Source of the DNA: Hyaloraphidium curvatum
Taxonomy: Eukaryota; Monoblepharomycota; Hyaloraphidiomycetes; Hyaloraphidiales; Hyaloraphidiaceae
Assembly: GCA_025558095.1 (NCBI GenBank)
Contig: JAIVFI010000015.1
Coordinates: 124,001-188,000, forward strand
Direction: 5' to 3'
DNA: 64,000 nt
Shown: one piece after another, positions 28,812 to 39,491 of the stretch
How positions within the stretch are numbered: position 1 is the first letter of the stretch
Layout of the letters: every line of letters starts with the position of its first letter
Made by a program: the position numbers and the translations under genes
The notes under the pieces: generated by a model
Databases searched by the model: none
Told to the model about the DNA's origin: nothing
Seen by the model: only the letters and a program-made list of their open reading frames with translations

Positions 28812-31731
28812 TCAGAGGCGAGCAGCAGGCGCGCTGTTGCCGATGTGCGCCTCCGCGTTCGCAATGACGATGGTGGTCTTCATAACAGAGTCGGGCGTCA
28901 GCGAAACCGAGTCGATCCCGTGGCGAACGACAAACTCGGCCATGTCGGGGTCTACGAAGAAGCTAATCAGCGATGGTTCCACTTCTTCCACGCGAATCCG
29001 ACTCACAGTCGCTCGGAGCCTGGCCGCAGATGCCACTGTGCCTCTTGTTGCGCCGCGCACCCTCGATGGCCAAGCGAAGCATAGCCTTGACGCCGGGATC
29101 CCTCTCGTCGTAGCCCTTCAGGATGCCCGAGTCGCGGTCAACGCCGAGGGTGAGCTGCGTTAGGTCGTTGGATCCGATCGAGAAGCCGTCAAAGTATTTG
29201 GAGAACTCGTCGATGGACAGCACTGCGAAGTGAAAACCGTCAGCAGCAGCGCTCGAATCCATTGCCGTAGTTCTCACCGTTGTTGGGGATCTCGCACATG
29301 ACATACATCTTCAGGTCGTTGACGCCACGCTTGAGGCCGTGCTTGGCCATTACCTCTTGCACTTTGATCGCCTCGTTCACCGTGCGGCAGAAAGGAATCA
29401 TCAGAATCAAGTTCTGAAGCATTGCAATGTCAAGATCGTGCATGCGGTGGCAGTTAGAGTGATCCCACCTTGAGGCCCATGACCTCGCGCACGCGCTTCA
29501 TGGCGGCGCACTCGAGAGCGTAGCCCTCTTCGTAGGCGGGATGGAAGTAGCGCGAGGCACCGCGGAAGCCGATCATGGGGTTCTCCTCGTGGGGCTCAAT
29601 GCCCTTGCCTCCGAGCAGGGCGGCATATTCTGCGCGGATCCTCAGCGAGAGTCAACCTGACCAAGATGCCCGAGCTCACCGTTGGACTTGAAGTCCGACA
29701 TGCGCACCACCACCGGCCTCGGATAGAAGGCGGCCGCGATCTGGCCGACGCCCTCGCTGAGCCTGCGGACCATGTACTCGGGCCCCTTTTCGCCGTTGAG
29801 GATCTTGCGGATCCGCGCCTTCTCCGACTCGTCCTTGACGACTTCGGGGTGGATCAGCGCCATCGGGTGGATCTTGATGTACTCGGAGATGATGAACTCC
29901 ATCCGTGCCAGGCCGACGCCGTCGCAGGGCAGCATCGCCGTCTTGAGCGCCAGCTCGGGGTTGCCCAGGTTCACCATGACCTTGGTCCTCGGCTTGCGCA
30001 GCTTGTCCAGCTGGATCTCGTCCTTGGAGAAGGGCACCTTGCCGTCCCAGACCAGGCCGTACTCGCCCTGCGAGCAGTCGAGCGTGATCATCTGCCCGTG
30101 CTCGATTGCCTTGGTGGCGTCCTCGCAGCCCACGACCGCGGGCACACCGAGCTCGCGCGAAATGATGGCGGCGTGGCACGTGCGCCCGCCGCGGTCGGTG
30201 ATGATGCCCGAAGCCTTCTTCATGATCGGCTCCCTGAAGCGCAGCATGAGCAGTTAAAAGTCAACGACACGGACTCAAACCCACCAGTCAGGGGTGGTCA
30301 TCTCGGCGACGAGGATGTCGCCGGCCTTGAAGTGCCTCAGGTCTTCAAGCCGGTGAACGACGTGAGCATGGCCGGTGGCGATTTTTGTCCCGACTGCGCT
30401 GCCGCGGGCCAGCTGCTTGAACTTCTTGGTGTCGCCGATGGCGTAGGTGGTCAGCGTGCGCGCGGAGCGCTTCATAGAGTGGACGGTTTCTGTCCGAGGG
30501 TCGGATCAGCGCCCATCCAAAACTCGGGCAAGGCGAGCCAACCAGGCCTGGCCTGCACGATGTAGAGCTCGCCGTCCACACCGTCCAGAGCCCACTCGAT
30601 GTCCATGTGCTGGACCTGCCCGTCCTTCCTCAGCTTGGTGTAGTGATCCTCGATCTCGATGGCGTCGCCGGCCAGCTTGATGATCTGGGCGTCCGTGAGG
30701 CAGTAGCGGGCGGCCTTGACAGGGTCCGTGGGGAGGTTCTTGACGAAAGTCTTGGGGTCATAGACCATGGTGACCTGCTTCTTGCCCAGAATGCGGGAGA
30801 GCACGGCGCGGTGGCCCTGCTTGTAGGTGGGCTTGTGCACGTACGCCTGGTCCGGGTCGACGGCGCCCTGGACGACGTTCTCGCCGAGGCCGTAGGATCC
30901 GGTGATGTAAACCACGTCCGGGTGGCCGGTCTCGGTGTCCAGGGTGAAGATCACACCGGCGGCGCCGATGTCCGAGCGGACCATCTTCATTATGCAGACG
31001 CTGAGCCTGACCTTGAAGTGATCAAAGCCCTGGAAGACCGTGATCACGACGATCACAGACGAATTCGAAAGATCAAGCAGAGGATCACGCACCTTGTCGA
31101 GACGGTAGGAGATTGCGCGGTCGGTGAAGAGGGAGGCGCAGCATTTGCGGTAGGTGTCCAGGACGGCGGCATCGCCCTTGATGTTGAGGAAGGAGTCGTG
31201 CTGCCCGGCGAACGAGGCGTCCGGCAGGTCTTCCGCGGTGGCCGAGGACCGCACGGCGACGGAAATCTCGCCGTGGTACTCGGAGCAGAGCTTCCGGTAC
31301 GCGGCCAGGATCTGCTTTTCGAGCTCGGGCGACATGCAGCCATTGTAGACGACGTCGCGGCACTTGGAGCCGACATTCTGGATTGCAGCCACGGTTTTGT
31401 TCTCCTGTTGGCGAAAAACAAATGAGCCTGATTGTGCATCGCGGCTTCGCGAGATCCAGGGGCCAAACCTTATTGATTGGGTCGAGCAAACGGTGAAGTT
31501 CCGCCCAGTCGGAAGGCGAGAGGCAGTCCTTGTACGCGTTGCCGGTCACGGCGTACCCATTGGGGACCTTGGCGCCGACCTTTGTCAGGTGACGGTAGAG
31601 CTCGCCCAGGGAAGCATTCTGGGCGAAGTCCGTCAAGGCGAGCTCATTGGACCAGTGAATGTGCTCACCTTCCCGCCCACGAGTGGGACGTCCGTCAGGG
31701 CGAGCTCGTTGAACCAGCGAATGTAGCTCAT
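28812..31731 (-). CDS. ppsA: Phosphoenolpyruvate synthase (pyruvate, water dikinase)
   Basis: Converts pyruvate + ATP + water to PEP + AMP + Pi, bypassing pyruvate carboxylase/PEPCK in gluconeogenesis. Nine exons: 31731-31669, 31618-31469, 31404-30543, 30489-30285, 30233-29680, 29629-29469, 29413-29278, 29222-29007 and 28951-28812. All junctions are in phase, for 828 residues against about 790 in bacteria. N-terminal ATP-grasp part: [50 protein letters not shown]. Swivelling phosphohistidine domain: [10 protein letters not shown] (His about 447). C-terminal TIM barrel: [11 protein letters not shown] and [13 protein letters not shown] with the catalytic Cys. FAGQHDSF and MDIEWALDG fit PEP synthase rather than pyruvate phosphate dikinase. 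It shares a 377-bp divergent promoter with the PFK gene. Intron 1 carries a copy of exon 1. The enzyme is mainly prokaryotic, so transfer followed by intron gain is likely. Confidence 0.9.
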
Positions 31732-32108
31732 CGCGGGCAGCGCGTCGTCGAGCGCGAATGAGAACGAGAACAGGCCGGGTCGGTGCTTTTCGGAGGGAAA
31801 GAGAAGGTGGGTCCGGGAGGTCCCGGTCGCGGGTCGGAGCGGAGTGGCAGCGACGCAATGCCCGACGGAGTGCCGCGGAGAGAGATTGCCGGCCTACGAC
31901 GCCGCGATTGCACGGCGCGGCGCTAGGCAGGACCGGGCGTGCCGGGTCGGATTGGTTGGAGGAGTTTGGCTTTGGCGTGAGTCAACCGACGTTCAGGCGC
32001 CACGACGTCGTTGTGGGCGCAGCATGCATCCTCAAGGGACGTCGAGTCACACTCGCTCCGTTTCACTCTTGCTTTTCTGCGTTTCTCCGATACCCTCTTG
32101 AAATTGCC
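31732..32108. promoter_or_regulatory. Bidirectional promoter, PEP synthase / PFK
   Basis: The 377 bp between the two start codons must hold both promoters. The part near PFK is pyrimidine-rich (a TTTCACTCTTGCTTTTCTGC-like stretch about 50-30 bp before the ATG), as often near fungal transcription starts. No specific operator is recognised. Confidence 0.45.
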
Positions 32109-34022
32109 ATGGTCCAATCGTGGGCGTTCCGTGCGTGCTTTCCGGGGCCCGGCGCTCACCGCGCGTCCTCGTTGCCCCGCACCGACGCCACGCCAAGCAG
32201 CGAGTTCGAGGTCGACTCGCTCGGCCCGGCCACCATCAAGACGCCTCTCGACAATGCGCACATCGTCACCGACAGTGAACGCGTGTGGCTCCACCCGGAG
32301 TGCGATGCGCCGGATCAAGCGCGGCTGCTCATCGCGGGGCCGCGGTCGCACATGTACTGGAACCCCGAGACCGTCCGTGTTGGCCTTGTGACCTGTGGAG
32401 GGCTCTGGTGGGCACTTGGACGCAACGCTGGCCGCGCTTGGACGGGAGATTGAGGGTTCTTGTCGGCCCGCGTGCCGCCTGCAGTCCCGCCATGAACAAC
32501 GTCATCCGTGAGGTCGTGCAATGTCTGCGCTACCGATACGGTGTCAAGGAGAAGATCTTTGGTTTCAAATTCGGGTTGGTACACGGGATCACGGGGGTTC
32601 TTTTGGCTTTCGGGCTCATTGGGATGGCCACCCCGACTTCCAGCTACTGGGGAATCGCAAATGAGCAGTACATGCTGCTGGACGAGGAAGACGTCAAGGT
32701 CCGGCTCGAATCGCGTTGCTGCGCCTCCTATCTGTCGGCTCACGGGGTCCTCGGCGCTTTTCTAGGAACTGCACACCAGGGGAGGCTCCCTCATCGGCAC
32801 CAGCAGGTCGGCGTGATCCAACTCCGTCGCCTCACATTGCTGACCTTTTCGTCCTCCAGAGGGAACCAGAGCCCGGCGAAGATGGTCGAGGTCCTCCACA
32901 AGCTCGGGATCAACATCCTTTTCGCGATCGGTATGTCCTCTTCGGAACCACATTCACTGATCGCTCATCACGTCGTGTGCAACCCATGTAGGCGGTGACG
33001 GAACCCAGCGCGGTGCTTCCGTGATCTACCAGGAGCTCTTGCGCCGCAATTTCCCCATGTCCGTCGTCGGTATCCCCAAATCCATCGACAACGACATCGC
33101 CTACATCGACAAGACGTTCGGCTTCGAAACCTCGGTCGAGCTCGCCCAACCGGCGCTGCGGGCGGCGCACGAGGAGGCGCGGAGCATCCGGCACGGCGTC
33201 GGCCTCGTGAAGCTGATGGGCAGGGAATCGGGGTTCATCGCGCTCCACGCCGCGCTGGCCAACGGGGACTGCAACATGCTGCTCTTGCCGGAGGTCAAGT
33301 TCACGGTGGACGACGTGCTGGATTACCTGCAGGAGAGGTTCAAGAGCAAGGATCACGCGCTGATCGTGGTGGCCGAGGGCGCGGGCATGGTGGGCACCTC
33401 GGACTCGTGGGTCGTGAGATTGCTGATCGAGCTGTCGTTCCAGGACATCCTCCCGCCCACCGGCAAGGATGCCTCGGGCAACGATATCATGCAGGACAAC
33501 GGCATCTGGTTGAGGAACCAGATCAACGATGGACTGAAGACGCGCGGGATCAAGGTCTGTTGCGCTCCGTCTCGATGTTGTCCGGGATCTGACCCCGATC
33601 TCCACCTTCAGGACGGTCGCGTAGTCTACATCGACCCTTCCTACTCCATCCGCGCGGGCGTCGCCAACCCCTCCGACGCCCTCTTCGCCTCCGTCCTCGC
33701 GCAGCACTGCGTGCACGTTGCCATGGCCGGCAAGACCAACTGCCTCGTCGGACGGATCAACGGCCAGTTCGCGGTGATCCCGATCGGCAAGGCCGTCGCG
33801 TTTCGGAAGCACGTCGAGCCGCGGGGGCTGTACTACCAGGCGCTGCTGGACGCGACGGGGATGCCGAGCTCGATGAGGAGGAGAGGGGTGCCGCTGGTCG
33901 GGCAGGTGGGTCGTCTCGGTCGGCTGTGTTTGCTGGCTATGGTTGACAGTGCGCTCGAAGACGAACAAGGCGAAGGCGAAGTTGTAGATAGACTGTTGGC
34001 TTCAGTGCGTCTTATAGCATGA
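32109..34022 (+). CDS. 6-phosphofructokinase, plant/trypanosome-type (group X), ATP-dependent signature
   Basis: Phosphorylates fructose 6-phosphate in glycolysis. Seven exons: 32109-32407, 32485-32574, 32644-32698, 32766-32806 (41 nt), 32860-32930, 32992-33554 and 33612-34022. All are in phase, for 509 residues. Motifs: VTCGGLCPAMNNVIRE, GGSLIGTSRG, then GGDGTQRGA at 186-194, where Gly189 is the ATP-type residue, and VVGIPKSIDNDI (Lys215, catalytic Asp218) as in plant and trypanosomatid enzymes. Next come GVGLVKLMGRESGFIA, YIDPSYSIRAG and AMAGKTNCLVG. Ordinary fungal PFKs are tandem-duplicated proteins twice this size, so this is a distinct type. The last about 40 residues are uncertain: GTGGGT at 33906 could be a donor. 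Group X was historically confused with pyrophosphate-dependent PFK; the GGDGT argues for ATP. Confidence 0.88.
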
Positions 34023-34408
34023 CAAGGCGTGCAATGTGCCTGGTCACTGTGCTGCCCGTGTCAGATCTGTGTGGCGCACCGTAGAACGTCTCGTCCGCGC
34101 AAAGGAACATCGCTCACACTCATCCACTGTCTGTTTCTCTCTTCCTTGGGGATCGCTCTCAGACGCTTTCGCTCTTTCGTTTCGTGCCCAACTGGAACAC
34201 GATTGAGGGGTAGTCGTCGTGGTGACCACGTCCCCACCGCGGAAGCTTCTGTGGCGCACGTTTGGGATCCAATCGCCATCCCCGCTTTCGCACTTGCGCA
34301 CGCAGCGCAATCAACGTTCGAGAACGCCGTTTCGCCCCTCAGGCAACGCATCTCGGCGTCGCGTGACCAACACTACCCTCTACAGTCCTCTCGGGCGCGC
34401 AAGTTACG
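34023..34408. other. Intergenic region
   Basis: About 385 bp between PFK and the SAP-like gene, visibly less GC-rich than most of the window. No gene recognised. Confidence 0.4.
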
Positions 34409-36067
34409 ATGGAGCCGGCGGACACGTCCGAGGAAATGGCCAGAGCAGCAGACGACACGTTGACCGTTCTGAAATGGTCCTTCAACAGAGTCGAACTAGT
34501 CAACATCTGTCAGAGCTATGACATTGCGATTGATGGAGACGTTCGAACCAAGTCGCGGCCGGAATTGGTGCAACACGTTCTGAAATTCTTCCGGCACCCC
34601 GCGGCCGCGCCAATTACTAGTGAGCGACGCCATTACTGTATCGCTGACGACATTAATCTTGTTGCTCAGGGGGAGCTAGACACAAGTACCTCACCATGGA
34701 CCGTCTGCTTCGATTCCATGACGACTTGGAAAAGGAGGATGAGACTGCTGGAGGGGATGATTATCTTAGCATGGCCTGCAAGTTCTTTTTTCCCAGCACT
34801 GCGGTCCCTGGTACGCCTATAGGTCGTGCAGAGGCCCTGGCTCAACACTTTGCCTCATATCCCTGGCATCATGTGGACGACATACCGGTGGAGTCGTTCC
34901 CCCCAACGTTCAAAATCGACGTGGACAAGCTGAAGACCGAGCTGGAAGCCGCGCGAATCACAAGACAGGACCTGCTTGACATTTGCGAGGGCTTGGGCAT
35001 TGATGGCTGTCATGACTTCATCCAGCAGGCGGACATCCTGGATCTTATCATAGCAACTGCAACAGAGGACGCTCTGCCTTTTCAAGCGAGCCCAATGTGC
35101 CTGGAGAGCTCTCGCTTTTCTGTCCAAGATTTGAAGTGGCTTTGCCAGATCTTTGGCATTCAGAACTCCACCAGCAGCTCATTGAGACGAAAGAACGATT
35201 GGGTTGAGCACATCAAGTTTGCATGCGACGATGGTCCTGTAGAACTGATTCACTCCAGCGGCTCTACAGCTCAATCACGTGAGTCTTTCTTTGAAAGTGC
35301 TCCATTCACTTAATCACACCACATCAGAGCCAGTAGTACACGCCAGTGTGTCAGCAATCTCGCAAAGTGATCCTGAGCCCGCTGCATCTATGCGTACAGC
35401 TGCAACCAACTCCAGCATGGCGTCAAGTCGGATCCGAGCATCCCACCCTGAGCCCGAAGCTGCTGTTCTCCGCTCCAACCCTGCTGTCCTTAATCGTGCA
35501 CTGCTCAACGTGGAGCGCATCGTCATGTCCATCATGGACATGATGGGGCCGTATTGTCGGGACCACGTATCTGGACAAGATGAACCGGCCCTACAACAAA
35601 CCTTTGCAGACGAACTTGCAAAAAAGAAAAGGGAAGGCGCGCTGTTTTACATCCGAGAAGCTGCTTTGCGACCGCTGGGGATTGGTGGGGTGGCATTGCA
35701 AGGCACCGACTCGTGGAGGTTTGCGGACTTCGTAGTGACCCCAATCGACTACTCTGCCTTTCTCGTGATCGAGTTCAAGGTCGTCAGAACTCAGACTGCT
35801 ACTGTGAGCAACGCCGCGGAAACACAGATCAAGAACAGCACCCTCTCCGTAGCTCGTGGAGGGGTATGGGACAGCCAGCATGTGGCCGCTCGAAGGTGGA
35901 GACCACGGGAGCCGCAGCACGAGCATTACTACCCCGCTGTGGACTCGGCAGGGAACCAAAGGCCGGTGTTTGGTTGGCTTGTCGTGTTCAGCAGCGTCAC
36001 CGGCCACTCGGCTGAGCGAAAGTACGAGTGGAATGCCGCTAGCGGCCAGCTTGTCGAGCGTAGCTAA
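34409..36067 (+). CDS. SAP-like repeat protein with PD-(D/E)XK nuclease-like domain
   Basis: Three exons, 34409-34619, 34670-35278 and 35328-36067 (introns 50 and 49 nt), give 519 residues. The N-terminal half has three spaced SAP-like helix pairs (ELVNICQSYDIAIDGD..RPELVQHVL; RQDLLDICEGLGIDGCHD..ILDLI; VQDLKWLCQIFGIQNS), a DNA-binding fold. After a Ser/Ala/Pro linker, residues 340-480 form a mixed domain with WRFADFVVTP (Asp407) and FLVIEFKVV (Glu422, Lys424), the D...ExK arrangement of PD-(D/E)XK nucleases. Base composition and codon use are more AT-rich than the neighbours, suggesting recent arrival or mobile/effector origin. It could be a restriction-like or transposon-derived DNA-binding nuclease. 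Exact family not recognised. Confidence 0.6.
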
Positions 36068-36298
36068 ATCCGTCGTTGCACTACGTATTCATCCAATACA
36101 CATCATCAATATAGCGAGATCGTAGACGATGCGGTGCCTTGCTTGCGATTGAAGGTACTGAGCATCGCAGTTCTATAATCCAAACAGGCAGCATTACGTG
36201 AGGAATCTAAATAGCCCCCAATCCGGTGTGCGGCATTGTCCAATCGAGGTCAAGATCGCCGGTGCGACAGGTCCAGGGCGAGCGGAGAGGGCGCTTCC

Positions 36299-37245
36299 TC
36301 AGAGCAGCGCGACGGCCGCGAGCACCGCCGCCACCCCTCCTAAGAAGCCCGCCGCCCCCCTCCCCGCCGCGTTCTTGGTCCACGGGGGCTCGTGTCCCGG
36401 CTTCTGCGTGTACACCGTGTCGTTGCACACCCTGGGGCTGATGGCCGGCCACCTTCCCCAGTTGCTCTCCGGCCCCGGCCCCGCGCGGAGGCAGTACGCG
36501 CGCTGGAACGAGCCCCCGCCGCCCTGGCACGCCCGCGGGTTGTACTTGTTCAGGATCATGCACGAGTCCTCGGCGCAGGTGGGGGTGCTGCAGACGAACT
36601 GCAGGCCTTCGCCGTCGTCGGCGCATTCGAGGTAGGTCCAGTTGAAGGGGCCCGTGGGGCGGGGGTTGGGGGAGCAGGCTGAAGCGCACGATGAGAAACG
36701 GGGAATCGCGGACGGGCGAGGGAACGCACTGGAGTTGAGGCGCACGGTGTGCTCCATCACGGGCAGGTCGCAGCACATGGTCTGCACGTCGACAAAGAAC
36801 GCAAACGGCGTGCTGAAGTACGTCGACACAATGTAGTTGCCTTCGATCCCCATTCGAAAGGGGCATCAGCGTCGGCATCGTGCCCTCGTGCAGCGCGGGA
36901 CCCACCCTCCATCTCGTCCGGGTACGTCATGCTCCAGTTGGCCGGCCTCGCGGCCTCGCACCGCAGCACCCTCTGCCCTCCGACAATGGCGCCCGTGCCG
37001 TTGCGCAGGATGGTGCAGGTGCCCACGGCGGGCTGCAGCGCCGCGCAGGCGGTCGCGTTGACCTCGGCATATGTGAGCTCGACGGGGGGGCCTGCGACGG
37101 GGATCAGTCCGGCGGCCGGGGGGCGGCGGAAGGAAAAAAACGCACCGCCGCAGCCTGCGTCCCAGTATTTCGCGGTGTGCGTCCACACGGCGGCCGCGGG
37201 GGAGGCGGAGAGGGCGAGGAGGAGGAGGGCGAGGGGGAGCCGCAT
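36299..37245 (-). CDS. Secreted Cys-rich GPI-anchored surface protein
   Basis: Three exons, 37245-36906, 36840-36730 and 36678-36299 (introns 65 and 51 nt), give 276 residues. The N-terminal signal peptide is LPLALLLLALSASPAAA. The mature part has about 16 cysteines in pairs (MCCDLP, CSTPTCAEDSC) and NxS/T sites (NATAC, NGTG, NWSM, NWTY, NDT). The C-terminal hydrophobic tail after a small-residue GRGAAG looks like a GPI-attachment signal. I do not recognise a named domain; the two halves (CGGAFF...CEAARP and CCDLP...CNDTV) may be diverged repeats. Probably in the cell wall or plasma-membrane outer leaflet. Confidence 0.6.
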
Positions 37246-37505
37246 CGCGGCGCGGATCCGGCGGGTGTGGGCGCCGGTCGTCTCGCAAAGAGGAATAAAA
37301 TGAGAGGGAGGGCCGGCGGAGGGCCGCCGGGGCCGCTGGGAGGGGGGTTCGGGGGGGAGAGTTGGAGCAGGGCGCAGCAGCCACGGCTGCCGGCTCCACC
37401 CTTTCCTTTCCCTTTCCGGGATACCACGTTCAGAGACGCCCAGCACCGCGGCTCATCACAATTGTATCGACGCAAACCCAAACAAAAATACTCATAATAA
37501 ACAGC

Positions 37506-39491
37506 TCAACTACGTACTACCGGCGGCACCCCCGCCGATCGCGGCCTCGCGGGCTCCCACCGCCCCGCCAACCGCTCCCTGACCAGCTCCCGCAACCCTT
37601 CCATCCCCACGACCTCCTCCTCCCCCGGCATCTCCGAAAACACCACCCGATCCGCATCCCCGATCTCGGCCCCGCGCTCCAGAAGCATCCGCACGCATCC
37701 CGCCGCGTTCTCGTCCCACCCGCCGGCGCGGATCCGGAGCAGCACGATGTTCAAAGGCGTCAGGCGCTCGTACCACCCCCCGCCCCACGGCCTCGAAAAG
37801 CGGGAACGCGGCGGATGCGCCGGCATCCGCGCCGCATCGGCCCTCTCCGGCCCGCGGAGCAGCACCCTCAGCAGCGCGCTCGGCAGCGGCGGCATCGCCG
37901 GGTCGCCCCCCGGCGGCCCCACCACCCTCGGTTCCCTCAGATCGAACCCCGCGCGCCGCACCAGTTCCGCGGGCTGCATGCCCCCCAGCAGCGCCTCGTG
38001 CACCGCGCACAGCCCGCGGGCGCTGCGCCGCGCCCACATCTCGCCCTCCCAGTCCGCGTCCCGGCCGAGCTCCGCGTCGCGGTCGTGCATCCGTTCGGCG
38101 TCCAGCAGCACGCGCGCGAGGTGGACGAGTTGGAGGCGGCAGGCGAGGTGGATGGGGAGGTCGCCGCGCGAGTCGGCGAGGTACAGGTGGGTGCGGGGCC
38201 ATTCCCGGCACAACACGCTGGCGGCGAGGGAGTAGTCCCCGAGGCCGGATGCGGGGGGCATGGGGAGCGCGTGGCGGTCCTCCTCGGGGGGTGGGAGCAA
38301 GCCTGCGGCGCCGAGGAGGGCGCAGTGCAGGGGCGTGCGGCCGAGGTGGTCGCGCATGTCGAGGAGGCGGAGCCACGAGGGGGCCGCAGGGAGTTCGGGT
38401 TCGGGGAGGGAGGAGACGGAGGCGGAGGAGACGAGGGTGGAGGAGGTGGATCGACGGCGGGAAGGGGGGCGCGGGGTGGCGGAGGGGCGCGGGGGCGGCG
38501 GGGGTTCGGGGTCGCGTGCGGGGCGCAAGGGGTCGGTTGAGGGGTCGGTGCTCGCTTCGAGGGTGACGTCGACCGTTGGTGCGTCAACCGCCGGGGTGTC
38601 GAAGCCCAGGAGTGTGCTCCAGCGTCCGCCCTCGGCGCTCCAGCGCTTGGACTCAAAGTCGCCAGATAGCCGGCGCTCGTCGTCGTCAAAGGCTCCGACC
38701 GAATTTCGCCGGCTGGCAACCGTGCCGTCCGTGTCGACCAGGCTGCCGCTCGTCCGCTTTTCCACGGGCACCAGGGGGCCCAGCGTGGCCGACGGCGCCG
38801 GGGGTTCGTCCGCCAAGGCCGACACGACGCACTCGGGCCTGTCCTCGGCGGGGTCGTCGTCCCGGGCATCGTAGCTCGACGGGTCCGCGGACCGGCCGGC
38901 GTCGGACCCCGTGCCGAGCGTGCTCGGCGGCCGGTCCGAGGAGCCCAGCGCGCGCACCGCCCGCTGCGGCCGCCTGACTGCCTTGACGTTGCGTGCGGCA
39001 TGGAAGGCGACCTCGAGGTAGCCCGCGCAGCCCTCCATGCCGCAGTCGTCCACCTCGTCCTCCCACAGCTTGCGGATCTTGCCGCGGTCTGCGAGCAGCA
39101 GCACCCTGACCGCGTCTGCGGCGCCGGCCCCGCAGGCGGCGTGCAGCAGCGACATGCGCGAGACGGGGTACGGCCAGTCCAGCGTGGCGCCCTGCCGCAG
39201 CAGGTGGCGCAGCACGTCGACGCGGTTGAGCGCGGCGGCGGCGAACGCCGTGTGGTTCTTTGCGCGCGCGACGGCGTCGCGGTCGGTGAGCGCGGCGAGC
39301 GCGGCGGCGACGGATTCGAGCGGCGACCGCGCGGAGGGCGCCGACATGGCCGCGAGCATCGACGCCGCCTTGCGCCGTCTCAGCTCGTCGCGCTGCTCGG
39401 GCGTGAGGCCCGCGAGCGCGGCGGGCGGCCCGAGCACCGGCCCGGGGCCGCGCCCCCCGGTCCCGCGCGCACGCCGCTCGCCGGTGCCCAT
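37506..39491 (-). CDS. Large ankyrin-repeat protein, cytosolic
   Basis: An intronless frame of 661 residues from MGTGERRARG; an ATG at 39614 would add 41 residues of poor composition. Ankyrin-like units flank a disordered centre. At the N-terminal side are HTAFAAAALNRVDVLRHLLR and MSLLHAACGAGAADAVRVLL. At the C-terminal side are LGRTPLHCALLGAAGLL, GDLPIHLACRLQLVHLARVL, CAVHEALLGG and LTPLNIVLLRIRAGGWDENA. About 190 central residues are Ser/Thr/Asp/Pro-rich with many possible phosphorylation sites. No catalytic domain or membrane segment. Likely a scaffold or regulator. Confidence 0.6.
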   Translation of the reverse strand: MGTGERRARGTGGRGPGPVLGPPAALAGLTPEQRDELRRRKAASMLAAMSAPSARSPLESVAAALAALTDRDAVARAKNHTAFAAAALNRVDVLRHLLRQGATLDWPYPVSRMSLLHAACGAGAADAVRVLLLADRGKIRKLWEDEVDDCGMEGCAGYLEVAFHAARNVKAVRRPQRAVRALGSSDRPPSTLGTGSDAGRSADPSSYDARDDDPAEDRPECVVSALADEPPAPSATLGPLVPVEKRTSGSLVDTDGTVASRRNSVGAFDDDERRLSGDFESKRWSAEGGRWSTLLGFDTPAVDAPTVDVTLEASTDPSTDPLRPARDPEPPPPPRPSATPRPPSRRRSTSSTLVSSASVSSLPEPELPAAPSWLRLLDMRDHLGRTPLHCALLGAAGLLPPPEEDRHALPMPPASGLGDYSLAASVLCREWPRTHLYLADSRGDLPIHLACRLQLVHLARVLLDAERMHDRDAELGRDADWEGEMWARRSARGLCAVHEALLGGMQPAELVRRAGFDLREPRVVGPPGGDPAMPPLPSALLRVLLRGPERADAARMPAHPPRSRFSRPWGGGWYERLTPLNIVLLRIRAGGWDENAAGCVRMLLERGAEIGDADRVVFSEMPGEEEVVGMEGLRELVRERLAGRWEPARPRSAGVPPVVRS

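Noticed and set aside
28812-31731. Pyruvate phosphate dikinase instead of PEP synthase
   Set aside because: The [18 protein letters not shown] and MDIEWALDG segments and the about 828-residue length fit PEP synthase.
32109-34022. Pyrophosphate-dependent phosphofructokinase
   Set aside because: The key position reads GGDGT (ATP type) rather than GGDD, although PKSIDND is shared.
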